The translations under genes and the position numbers were made by a program. A stretch of DNA of 15,389 bases, from positions 1-15,389 of the forward strand of contig JALOSG010000042.1 of the NCBI GenBank assembly GCA_025458665.1. The letters are read 5' to 3'. Of this stretch, positions 1-7,204 are shown in pieces; positions within the stretch are counted from its first letter, which is position 1, and every line of letters begins with the position of its first letter. This DNA comes from Serpentinimonas sp. GTDB lineage: Bacteria; Pseudomonadota; Gammaproteobacteria; Burkholderiales; Burkholderiaceae_C. The notes beneath the pieces are model-generated. The model was not told the origin of the DNA. It did not search any database and was given only the letters and a program-made list of their open reading frames with translations.

Positions 1-1181
1 AACGGCCAGCGCCTGTGGGACTCCCTCATGGAGCTGGCCCAGATAGGCGCCACCCCCAAGGGCGGCGTGTGCCGGCTGGCCCTCACCGAGCTCGACCGCC
101 AGGGCCGCGACCTCGTCACCGGCTGGGCGCGCGCGGCCGGCATGAGCGTCACGGTCGATCAGATTGGCAACATCTTCATGCGCCGGCCCGGCCGGAACGA
201 TGCCCTGCCCCCCGTCATGACCGGCAGCCACATCGACACCCAGCCCACCGGGGGCAAGTTCGATGGCAACTACGGCGTGCTCGCGGGCATCGAGGTGGCG
301 CGCACCCTGAACGACCACGGCATCGAGACCGAAGCCCCCATCGAAGTGGCCTGGGTTCGGGCGTGTTCGCCGGTGCGTTTTCTCTGGAGCACGCCTACGC
401 CGCCACCGACACCGCCGGCCACACCGTGCGCGAGGAACTGGCGCGCATCGGCTACGTGGGCACAGAAGTGCCCGGGCAGCACCCCATAGGCGCCTACTTC
501 GAAACGCACATCGAGCAAGGCCCGGTGCTGGAAGACGCCGGCGTCACCATCGGCGTGGTGCCCGGCGTGCTGGGCATCCGCTGGTTCGACTGCACCGTGA
601 CCGGCATGGAAGCGCACGCCGGCCCCACCCCCATGGCGCTGCGCCGCGACGCGCTGCAGGTGGCTACGCAACTCATGCAGGAGGTGGTGGCAGGGGCCTT
701 GCGCCACGGGACGCACGGGCGCGGCACGGTGGGCATGGTGCAGGTGTTTCCCAACAGCCGCAATGTCATTCCGGGCCGCGTGAAGTTCTCCATCGATGTG
801 CGCAACATGACCGACGCACTGGTGGAGCAGCAGGCGCAGGACATCCGCGAACTGGCCGCCCGGCTGCAGGCGCAGACGGGGTTGTCCATCCACATCGAGC
901 CCGTATCTGCCTACCCCGCACAGGCTTTCGATGCTGCGTGCGTGGACGCGGTGGCCCGCGCTGCCGCGCGCCTGGGCTACAGCCACATGCCGGTGGTGTC
1001 CGGCGCCGGGCACGACGCCATCTATGCCGGGCAGGTGGCGCCCGCCGGCATGATCTTCGTGCCCTGCAAGGACGGCATCAGCCACAACGAAATTGAAGAT
1101 GCGCAGCCCGAGCACCTGGTGGCCGGCTGCAACGTGCTGCTGCAGGTGATGCTGGAACGCGCGGGCGTGGTGACTGGCTAG
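1..1181 (+). pseudogene. M20-family Zn-dependent amidohydrolase (hydantoinase/carbamoylase type), 5'-partial and frameshifted by deletion
   Basis: The reading frame enters from beyond the left edge (codons start at position 1), runs in frame 1 to about 351 and continues in frame 3 from about 354 to the TAG at 1179-1181. The two halves together match the N-carbamoyl-amino-acid hydrolase / allantoate amidohydrolase / beta-ureidopropionase group of peptidase family M20. These cytoplasmic dimeric metalloenzymes cleave carbamoyl or ureido groups. Visible motifs are GSHIDT and GGKFDGNYG (metal His and bridging Asp) in the first half, and TGMEAHAG and the C-terminal KDGISHNE (His ligands) in the second. 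The family segment expected between EVA and MGSGVF, roughly WTNEEGSRF plus PVM, is missing, so about 40-45 bases were lost. That removes the Glu-Glu pair (catalytic base and metal ligand) and shifts the frame. Even with the frame restored it should be inactive. The exact substrate cannot be told. Assembly error is the alternative explanation. Confidence 0.82.
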
Positions 1182-1278
1182 CGTTGCGCCCGGGGACAGT
1201 GTTTCAGGAAGTGCGTACCATTGAGGTTTTCGCCCAAAACTCTACCGCCACCTTCCCCTACAGAGCTAGACACGCCCC

Positions 1279-1764
1279 ATGAATACCGCCGTTGCCGAAC
1301 CCACCCTGGCCGCCCCCGCCATGCCGGCCCCCACCACCAACCCGGCGCCGCTGTCGCCCTTCCACCTGGCGTTTCCGGTGCACAGCCTGGAAGCCGCCCG
1401 CGAGTTCTACGGCACCCTGCTGGGCTGCCCCGAAGGCCGCAGTTCCCCGGAGTGGATCGATTTCAACTTCTACGGCCACCAGATCGTGGCGCACCTCGCG
1501 CCCGAGGCTTGTGGCACATCGGCGCAGAACGCGGTCGATGGGCACGGCGTGCCGGTGCGCCACTTCGGCATCGTGCTGCCCATGGCCGACTGGGAGCAGA
1601 TGGCCGCCCGCCTGAAAAGCATGGGTACGCAGTTCGTCATCGAACCCTACATCCGCTTTGCAGGCCAGCCCGGTGAGCAGGCCACCATGTTCTTCCTCGA
1701 CCCATCGGGCAACGCCATCGAGGTGAAAGCCTTTGGCGACATCAACCGCCTGTTTGCCAAGTAA
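1279..1764 (+). CDS. VOC (vicinal oxygen chelate / glyoxalase-fold) family protein
   Basis: This 161-residue protein has the two beta-alpha-beta-beta-beta modules of the VOC superfamily. Module one begins at PFHLAFPV (about residues 27-34) and includes REFYGTLLGC. Module two begins at VRHFGIVLP (about 93-101) and ends in FFLDPSGNAIEVKAF (about 138-152). His29, His95 and Glu148 sit where VOC metal ligands usually lie, with His67 and His72 also nearby, so a metal-dependent lyase, isomerase or dioxygenase chemistry is possible; the substrate cannot be assigned. The first ~25 residues are a low-complexity Ala/Pro/Thr stretch, so the ATG at 1321 is an alternative start. No clear Shine-Dalgarno lies before 1279. 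It follows the broken amidohydrolase by 97 bases in the same direction and converges on the phosphate symporter gene 69 bases downstream. Nothing in the context fixes its role. Confidence 0.85.
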   Translation: MNTAVAEPTLAAPAMPAPTTNPAPLSPFHLAFPVHSLEAAREFYGTLLGCPEGRSSPEWIDFNFYGHQIVAHLAPEACGTSAQNAVDGHGVPVRHFGIVLPMADWEQMAARLKSMGTQFVIEPYIRFAGQPGEQATMFFLDPSGNAIEVKAFGDINRLFAK

Positions 1765-1833
1765 ACCCCTGCGCGGTTTTCCATAGGCCGGAGGTGGCAG
1801 GCGTTGGGTGCACCGATTCTGACTGCCGCGCCC

Positions 1834-3417
1834 TTACTCAGCCTGCCGGGGCTCCTGACACAGGTAATGCGCAATCCGCCACAGGTGGTGTCCCGTTCTC
1901 TCCAGCCAGCGGTAGGTGTCGGTTTGTGCCAGCACATCGGCGGTGGGGGCACTGGCGTCTTCCAGCAAGGCGTGCCGGCGCTGCCGGGACTCCGCGCTCA
2001 AGGCCTCGGCGTGGACTTGCAGTTCAGGCAGCAGCGCAGGCAAGCCCTGGGTCAGCAGTCCACGCTGCGTCAGTTCCAGGATCTGGCCTGATTGTTTCAA
2101 CGCCCACTGGTAGTCGGGCTTGTCCAGGCGAGGGCCTGCGCGCTGCAGGTCCTCCAGCCTCAGGCGGAATCGCATCATGTGGTCCAGCGCGTGCAGCTGG
2201 GCTATGCGGCGCGCCGCAGCGCCCTGATCGGTAGGACGCAGCTCTGTGCGGCCCACAAAGCGGTAAATCGTTTCCAGCGCCTGCGCCAGGTCCTGCAGCT
2301 GCGCGGCCGTAGGCCTCGACGCAGGCCCTTCCAGCAGTCCCCGGTAAGCTTCCAGCAGGCGCAGGGTGAGTTGCTCCATGGCGCGCTGGGCGGCCTCCAG
2401 CGCCACCGCTGGAATGGACAGCAGGGAGTCGTCCAGGCGCTGTGTCAGGGCGTCTGCCGAGTCGGCCTTGTCGGGCAGCAGCTTTTCCACCAGCCGCGCA
2501 AACTGCGCCACCCAGGGCAGCACCAGAGCGACGCCCAGGGCAATGAAAAGGGTGTGGAAAGCGGCCAGGCTGGTAGCCCCTGCATCGAGGCCAGCGTGCG
2601 TGCGCAGCCACGCAATGACCCAGAACAGCACCGGCAGCAAGGCCATGGCCAGCAAACCGGCGGCCGCATTGAACAGCACGTAGGCCAGCGCAGTGCGCCG
2701 CGCGTGCAGGGTGCCTCCTATGGTGACCAGCGCACCCGTCAGCGTGGTGCCTATGGCTGCGCCCACCACCAGCGCGGCCGCCTGCTCGAAGTGAATGGCC
2801 TGGGTGTGCAGGGCGGTGAGCGTCAGGGCAATGGCGGCCGTGGAGGACTGCAGCACGCCGGCCAGCGCCAGCCCTATGAGCAACGTGAGCAACTGGGCAC
2901 CCAGCCCCCCCGAGGGCAGGCTGGCCAGGTTGAACAGGCCCGCGAGTTGCTGCATGCCGTCCTGCAGCGTATCCAGGCCCACGAACAGCAGGCCAAAGCC
3001 GGCCAGCGCCAGTCCCAGCTCGGCGCTGCGCCCCTTGAGCATGAGCTTCATGAGTGCGCCCACGCCGATCAGGGGCAGGGTGTAGAAGCCCAGGTCCACC
3101 TTCAGGCCGAGGCTGGCCACAATCCAGCCCGTGGCGGTGTTGCCCAGGCTGGCGCCAATGAGCACCCCGATGGCCTGCGTGAACGTGATGAGCCCCGCGC
3201 TCACGAACCCGATCATGGTCACCGTGGTGGCCGAGGAAGACTGCACCACGGCCGTGGCCAGTGCGCCCGACACAAAGGCCTTGGTGGGCGTGCCGGTAAA
3301 GCGTGCCAGCGCGCCCTTGAGCACATCGCCACCAAAACCCACCAGCCCGCCCGACAGCAACATCATGCCCAGCAGGAACAGCCCCAGCCCGCCCAGAAAG
3401 GGAAACAACACCTCCAT
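1834..3417 (-). CDS. Na+/phosphate symporter family protein (NptA-like) with C-terminal PhoU-like domain
   Basis: This 527-residue inner-membrane protein belongs to the Na/Pi cotransporter (PNaS, type II) family. The first ~320 residues are hydrophobic and hold the family's inverted repeat. Its signatures are QSSSATT (59-65) and GASLGNTATG (88-97) in the first half, and QSSTAA (190-195) and GAAIGTTLTG (219-228) in the second. Paired QSS motifs form the Na+/phosphate site in this family. Residues from about 330 to 527 are predicted soluble, helical and charged, like the PhoU-related tail of many bacterial members. The expected function is sodium-driven phosphate movement, uptake or efflux; direction cannot be read from sequence. 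The ATG at 3417 follows directly on the shared divergent control region and has only a weak ribosome site. The gene is divergent from hemP (57 bases between start codons), so the Fur-like site also lies in its upstream region. Confidence 0.92.
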   Translation of the reverse strand: MEVLFPFLGGLGLFLLGMMLLSGGLVGFGGDVLKGALARFTGTPTKAFVSGALATAVVQSSSATTVTMIGFVSAGLITFTQAIGVLIGASLGNTATGWIVASLGLKVDLGFYTLPLIGVGALMKLMLKGRSAELGLALAGFGLLFVGLDTLQDGMQQLAGLFNLASLPSGGLGAQLLTLLIGLALAGVLQSSTAAIALTLTALHTQAIHFEQAAALVVGAAIGTTLTGALVTIGGTLHARRTALAYVLFNAAAGLLAMALLPVLFWVIAWLRTHAGLDAGATSLAAFHTLFIALGVALVLPWVAQFARLVEKLLPDKADSADALTQRLDDSLLSIPAVALEAAQRAMEQLTLRLLEAYRGLLEGPASRPTAAQLQDLAQALETIYRFVGRTELRPTDQGAAARRIAQLHALDHMMRFRLRLEDLQRAGPRLDKPDYQWALKQSGQILELTQRGLLTQGLPALLPELQVHAEALSAESRQRRHALLEDASAPTADVLAQTDTYRWLERTGHHLWRIAHYLCQEPRQAE

Positions 3418-3437
3418 CAGGCGTGCAGATTAAAGTT

Positions 3438-3457
3438 AATAGTAATCGTTCTCATTT
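3438..3457. promoter_or_regulatory. Fur-box-like operator upstream of hemP
   Basis: On the minus strand this reads AAATGAGAACGATTACTATT, close to the AATGAGAAT-type Fur sites seen before proteobacterial heme and siderophore genes. In the 7-1-7 model (TGATAAT-N-ATTATCA), TAGTAAT (3440-3446) and GTTCTCA (3448-3454) give 10 of 14 matches. It lies in the only clearly AT-rich patch between the two divergent genes, 18 bases before the hemP ATG, where a repressor would block RNA polymerase. Iron-bound Fur is therefore expected to repress the heme operon. Confidence 0.75.
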
Positions 3458-3462
3458 GTGGT

Positions 3463-3468
3463 TATACT
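3463..3468 (+). promoter_or_regulatory. Candidate -10 element of the hemP promoter
   Basis: TATACT matches the sigma-70 -10 consensus at 5 of 6 positions. No good -35 hexamer stands 16-18 bases upstream, so assignment is tentative. If used, transcription would begin at about 3475, the A of the hemP ATG, giving a leaderless message. An alternative -10-like TTAATA at 3436-3441 would give a leader of roughly 27 bases. Confidence 0.4.
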
Positions 3469-3474
3469 CTGACC

Positions 3475-3648
3475 ATGACCCGAACGACGCTGCCCCCGCC
3501 CTTGCAGAGCCCGGCCCACCGGACCCCTGCCGCGCAGGTGTCTTTCGCCCAACTCAGCCGTGGCCACAGGGAAGTCTACATAGAACATGCCGGCCAGTGG
3601 TACCGCCTGAGCCTGACCGCGCAGAACAAACTCATTCTCACGAAATAA
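3475..3648 (+). CDS. hemP: Hemin uptake protein HemP/HmuP
   Basis: This 57-residue protein has the characteristic C-terminus of the HemP family: VYIEHAGQWYRLSLTAQ followed by NKLILTK, the 'GxxYxLrxTrxxKLILTK' pattern. The N-terminal ~22 residues are Pro/Thr-rich and variable. HemP stands at the head of many proteobacterial heme uptake loci. In Burkholderia and rhizobia (HmuP) it is reported to be needed for, or to activate, expression of the heme receptor gene; its exact mechanism is unsettled. The ATG at 3475 was chosen because the family-like sequence begins there and the Fur-like site and -10 candidate lie just upstream. There is no Shine-Dalgarno. The open frame upstream of 3475 is an antisense shadow of the symporter gene. 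The receptor gene follows 107 bases downstream in the same direction. Confidence 0.9.
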   Translation: MTRTTLPPPLQSPAHRTPAAQVSFAQLSRGHREVYIEHAGQWYRLSLTAQNKLILTK

Positions 3649-3673
3649 GGCCTGCGCACAGACCCCTTTTTTT
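3649..3673 (+). terminator. Weak intrinsic-terminator-like hairpin between hemP and the heme receptor gene
   Basis: Directly after the hemP stop, GGCCTG pairs with CAGACC across a CGCA loop. The stem has six positions with one C-A mismatch and is followed by CC and seven Ts (3667-3673). The stem is weak, so partial termination is more likely than complete termination. That would let hemP be transcribed at a higher level than the receptor and transport genes. It might also be chance. Confidence 0.35.
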
Positions 3674-3744
3674 CCCACCCCCCATTTAGCCAGCCAGTTC
3701 ACCGCCACCGCGGGGTACGAGCCAGCCTGTGTTCAACCCACAAA

Positions 3745-3750
3745 CAGGTG
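3745..3750 (+). promoter_or_regulatory. Ribosome binding site that decides the receptor start
   Basis: AGGTGA lies five bases before the GTG at 3756 and matches the anti-Shine-Dalgarno well. The in-frame GTG at 3729 has no such site, so 3756 is preferred. CCTGT (about 3726-3730) can pair with ACAGG (3743-3747), which would partly cover this site; the 5-base stem is too weak to assert regulation. Confidence 0.55.
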
Positions 3751-3755
3751 ACTCC

Positions 3756-6065
3756 GTGAACCCCCACTTTTCTTCCTACATTTGCCCTACACCTAGCCGG
3801 CCCACTGCACAGGCCGCTTCCCACCGTCCGGTCGCGTTGGCCGCCGCACTGGCCTGTGCCGTTTCCGCCACCCTGGCCAGTGCCCATGCATGGGCACAAG
3901 CGCCGGCGCCCGCCCTGCCAGAGCGTGAATCCGCTGCCCAGACGGTGGCTGCAGCCTCCCTGCGGCCCGTGGTGGTGTCTGGCAGCCGCAGCGAACGTCA
4001 TCTGGAGGAAGTGGCCGCGCGGGTCGATGTGATCGAGGGAGAGGCGCTGGACCCCACCCGTGCGCAGGACATCCGGGAACTGGTGCGGGAGCTTCCCAAT
4101 GTGGAGGTGAAACGTGCGCCGCAGCGCTTTGGCGCAGTCATGGGCTCCACCGGCCGCGACGGCAACGCCGGCTTCAACATCCGCGGGCTGCAGGGCAACC
4201 GCGTCCTGCTCAGTGTGGACGGCATCCGCATGCCGCGGGAACTGAGCAACGGGGTGCTGGGCGCAGCCAGTTTTGGGCGCGACTACTACGACCTCGGCCT
4301 CATCTCCCGGGTGGAGATACTGCGCGGCGCGGCCTCGGCACTGTACGGCTCCGACGGGCTGGCCGGCATGGTGGCCATGTACACCACCGAGCCCCAGGAC
4401 CTGCTGCGCGAAGGTAAGACCCTGGGTGGGCGCCTGGGCGTGCGCGCAGACACCGAAGACGACAGCTGGGGCACAGGCATCACGCTGGCGGGCGTAGCCA
4501 GCGAGCAACTGCAATGGCTGGCCAGCGTGCAGGCGGGTGGGGCTGGCGCACTGGACAACCAGGGCCGCAACGACGCGCCCAACCTGAACCGCACCACCCC
4601 GAACCCGCAGCAAGACCAGAACCTCTCTGCGCTGGGCAAGCTGGTGTTCACGCCGGGGGGAGGCCAGAAGCACACCCTGACGCTGGAACATGTGGACAAA
4701 CACACCGAGGTGGAGGTCCTCAACGCCCGCACGGCGGGTGCCACCGGAACGCTGGATCTGGATGGCGTGGCCGACATGCGCCGCACCCGGCTGAGCTGGG
4801 ACGGCCAGTTCGCCATGGACACCGCCTGGGCCGACAGCCTCCGCGCCACCCTGGGCGTGCAGCAGTCCCGCTCGCGGGAAGCCACTTTCGAGCTGCGCAC
4901 CGCCAGCCCCACCCAACGCTCGCGCGACGTGCGCTACAACGAAAGCCTGTGGCAGGCGGTGCTGCAAGCCGAACGCACGCGGCCGGTGGGCAGCGGGTGG
5001 GCCCACACGCTCATCTACGGCGCCGATGTGTCGGTGGCCAATCTGGACAACCTGCTCACGGGCGTGGCCCCCCCGGCAGGCGAAACCTATCCGCTCAAGC
5101 GTTTCCCCGACACCCGCGAAACCACCGCGGCTCTGTTCGTGCAGAGCGAACTGGTGGGCGAGCGCTGGAGCATCATCCCGGCGCTGCGCTACGACCGCTT
5201 TCGCCTCAAGGCCAGCAGCGATCCGCTGTACGCGCTCACACCGGCCCAGCTCTCCGACGGTGCGCTGTCACCCAAGCTGGGGCTGATCTTCAGACCCCAG
5301 CCGAGCTGGCAGATTTTTGCCAACGCTGCCGCTGGCTTCCGCGCACCCAGCCCGCTGCAGGTGAACAACAATTTCCAGAACTTCAGTGGCCCGCGCTTCT
5401 ACGAAACCCTGCCCAACCCGGACCTGAAGCCCGAGTCCAGCCGCACCCTGGAACTGGGCGCACGGGGCGAACACGGCCGCCTGAACTGGCTGGTCACTGC
5501 CTTTGCAGGGCGCTACAAGGACTTCATCGAAGACAACGTGCAGGTGGCAGGCGTGGGACTGGGTACGCTGGCCAACCCGCTGCAGTTCCAGTCGGTCAAC
5601 CGCAGCCGGGTCACGCTGAGCGGCTTCGAACTGGAAGGGCGCTGGGCCTGGACGCCCGCTACCACGGTGAGGCTGGCCTACGGCCGCACACAGGGCCGCG
5701 ACACCTCCCTGGGTCAACCACTCAACTCCGTCAACCCGGCCCGCGTGGTGGCTGGCGTGGAACACCGCGTGGCCGACTGGACGCTGGGCGCCAGTGTGAC
5801 GCACTCCAGCGCCAAGGACACCGAAGACATCAACTTCACCGGCACCCCGCAGCAATTCGCGCCGCCCGCATGGACCACCCTGGACCTGCGCGCGTCGTGG
5901 CGCCTGGCACCAGCCACACGGCTGAGTGCGGCCCTGCACAACGTGACCGACCGCAAGTACTGGCTCTGGAGCAGCGTGCAGGGCGTGCCCGCGAACTCCG
6001 CCACCCTCGACGCCTTCAGTGCACCCGGGCGCAGCCTGTCGGTGGCACTGGTCCACGAATTCTGA
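3756..6065 (+). CDS. hmuR: TonB-dependent outer-membrane heme/hemoglobin receptor
   Basis: This 769-residue outer-membrane receptor uses TonB energy to import heme. A signal peptide spans about residues 1-48, with a long N-region and cleavage near AWA-QA. A TonB-box-like RPVVVSGSR (70-78) leads into the plug domain (to about 210), with FNIRGLQGNRVLLSVDGIRMP and VEILRGAASALYGSDGLAG typical of the hemoglobin/transferrin/lactoferrin receptor family. The 22-strand barrel fills the rest and ends in a terminal Phe (HEF), as outer-membrane proteins do. The FRAP box (528-531) and NPDL box (554-557) mark it as a heme receptor. There is no His between the boxes, only Tyr551, unlike classical HemR. No N-terminal signalling domain is present, so it is not a sigma/anti-sigma transducer. 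It starts at GTG. It sits between hemP and hmuS; the symbol follows the hmu convention (bhuR in Bordetella). Confidence 0.93.
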   Translation: MNPHFSSYICPTPSRPTAQAASHRPVALAAALACAVSATLASAHAWAQAPAPALPERESAAQTVAAASLRPVVVSGSRSERHLEEVAARVDVIEGEALDPTRAQDIRELVRELPNVEVKRAPQRFGAVMGSTGRDGNAGFNIRGLQGNRVLLSVDGIRMPRELSNGVLGAASFGRDYYDLGLISRVEILRGAASALYGSDGLAGMVAMYTTEPQDLLREGKTLGGRLGVRADTEDDSWGTGITLAGVASEQLQWLASVQAGGAGALDNQGRNDAPNLNRTTPNPQQDQNLSALGKLVFTPGGGQKHTLTLEHVDKHTEVEVLNARTAGATGTLDLDGVADMRRTRLSWDGQFAMDTAWADSLRATLGVQQSRSREATFELRTASPTQRSRDVRYNESLWQAVLQAERTRPVGSGWAHTLIYGADVSVANLDNLLTGVAPPAGETYPLKRFPDTRETTAALFVQSELVGERWSIIPALRYDRFRLKASSDPLYALTPAQLSDGALSPKLGLIFRPQPSWQIFANAAAGFRAPSPLQVNNNFQNFSGPRFYETLPNPDLKPESSRTLELGARGEHGRLNWLVTAFAGRYKDFIEDNVQVAGVGLGTLANPLQFQSVNRSRVTLSGFELEGRWAWTPATTVRLAYGRTQGRDTSLGQPLNSVNPARVVAGVEHRVADWTLGASVTHSSAKDTEDINFTGTPQQFAPPAWTTLDLRASWRLAPATRLSAALHNVTDRKYWLWSSVQGVPANSATLDAFSAPGRSLSVALVHEF

Positions 6066-6085
6066 CCCCCAAGGAGATCCCCACC

Positions 6086-7204
6086 ATGCCACACACCCCC
6101 CAGACAGACATCTGTGCCGCATTCCTGGCCGCACGCCAGCGCGGTCTGCGCACCCGCGATGCGGCCGAAGCCATCGGCCTGAGCGAGGGCGCTGCGCTGG
6201 CCGCGCACCTCGGTCTGCAAGAAGGCCCCACCCGCGCCGTGGCCCTGCGCCCCGACTGGCTGGCCCTGCTGCAATCGTTGCAGCCCTGCGGCCCTTTGCT
6301 GGCCCTGACCCGCAACGCCAGCACCGTGCACGAGAAAACAGGCTGCTACGAGAAACTCTCGGGCCACGGAGCCACTGGGCTGGCGCTGGGCAGCGACATC
6401 GACCTGCGGCTGTTCTTTGGCCAGTGGCACGCCGGCATGGCGGTGACCGAACTGCCTACCCAGGGCCATGCCGCTGGGCAGCCAGACGCAGAGATCCTGC
6501 CGAGCCTGCAGTTCTTTGACCGCAACGGCACTGCGGTGCACAAGATTTTTCCCCGGGAAGGCACCCACCGGGCCGTCTGGAAACAGGTGGTGGCGCAATG
6601 GAGCGACCCGCTCGGGGTCTGCAGCTTCGTGGCCCCGGGCGCGCCAGTGGTAGCCGCCCCGGTGGCGGTGGACAGCGTGGCGTTTGCACAGGCCTGGGGC
6701 AACATGACCGACACGCACCAGTTCTTCCCGCTGCTCAAGCAGTTCGGGGTGGAGCGGCTGCAGGGCTTCCGGCTGGTGGAGGGCCGCTACACCCGGCGGG
6801 TGCCGCTAAACGCGGTGCGCGACACACTGGTGGAAGCCGCCTTCGACGACACCCCCATCATGGTCTTTGTGGGCAGCCCGGGCTGCATCCAGATCCACAC
6901 CGGCCCTGTGCGCCGGGTGGAACCCATGGAGGTGCAAGGCAAGACCTGGCTGAATGTGCTGGACCCCGGCTTCAACCTGCACCTGCGCGAGGACTTGCTG
7001 GGTGAGGTGTGGGTGGTGGAGAAGCCCACCGCCGACGGTGTGGTGACCTCGCTGGAAGCCTTCGACCAGCACGGCGCCGCCATGGCCATGTTCTTTGGCG
7101 CGCGCAAGCCCGGCCAGGCCGAACTGCAAGCCTGGCGCCACATCCTGGCGCACCTGCCCACGCTGGAGGCCGACGCAGCACCGCGCATGAAGGAGGCCGC
7201 ATGA
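6086..7204 (+). CDS. hmuS: Cytoplasmic heme-trafficking/degrading protein HmuS (HemS/ChuS/PhuS family)
   Basis: This 372-residue cytoplasmic protein has the family's usual length and its tandem two-lobe architecture. Lobe one covers about residues 15-185 (RNASTVHEKTGCYEKL, DIDLRLFFGQWHAGM, LQFFDRNGTAVHKIF). Lobe two covers about 195-360 (MTDTHQFFPLLKQFG, HTGPVRRVEPM, WLNVLDPGFNLHLR, LEAFDQHGAAMAMFFG). His211 in DTHQFF matches the conserved axial heme ligand of this family (around His193-212 in ChuS, HemS and PhuS). Members bind imported heme and either break it down or pass it to a heme oxygenase; which applies here cannot be read from sequence. The start has a strong AAGGAG (6071-6076) nine bases upstream and is 20 bases after the receptor stop. 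Its stop overlaps the hmuT ATG by four bases, with the hmuT ribosome site AAGGAGG inside its last codons. Confidence 0.94.
   Translation: MPHTPQTDICAAFLAARQRGLRTRDAAEAIGLSEGAALAAHLGLQEGPTRAVALRPDWLALLQSLQPCGPLLALTRNASTVHEKTGCYEKLSGHGATGLALGSDIDLRLFFGQWHAGMAVTELPTQGHAAGQPDAEILPSLQFFDRNGTAVHKIFPREGTHRAVWKQVVAQWSDPLGVCSFVAPGAPVVAAPVAVDSVAFAQAWGNMTDTHQFFPLLKQFGVERLQGFRLVEGRYTRRVPLNAVRDTLVEAAFDDTPIMVFVGSPGCIQIHTGPVRRVEPMEVQGKTWLNVLDPGFNLHLREDLLGEVWVVEKPTADGVVTSLEAFDQHGAAMAMFFGARKPGQAELQAWRHILAHLPTLEADAAPRMKEAA

Noticed and set aside
1182..1278. Promoter search before the VOC gene
   Set aside because: TTGAGG at 1221-1226 resembles a -35, but no acceptable -10 follows at normal spacing.
1796..1827. 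GGCAG...CTGCC inverted repeat between the VOC and symporter genes as a shared terminator
   Set aside because: The stem is only five bases with a loop over 20 bases, and no T run follows on either strand.
2092..3474. Long plus-strand open frame upstream of and continuous with hemP
   Set aside because: It is antisense to the symporter gene, has biased low-complexity translation (many Gln, Arg, His) and no family resemblance. It is the mirror of a high-GC gene; only the last 57 codons, from 3475, are hemP.
3436..3708. Minus-strand 90-residue open frame over hemP
   Set aside because: It lies antisense to the well-recognised hemP and shows no family features.
3699..5006. Minus-strand 435-residue open frame inside the receptor gene
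   Set aside because: Antisense shadow: the receptor in the plus frame has full plug and barrel motifs, while this frame gives only His/Gln/Gly-rich sequence.
4514..6085. Upstream extension of the hmuS frame
   Set aside because: It runs in an alternative frame through the receptor gene; the ATG at 6086 has a strong AAGGAG and begins the recognised HemS-type sequence.
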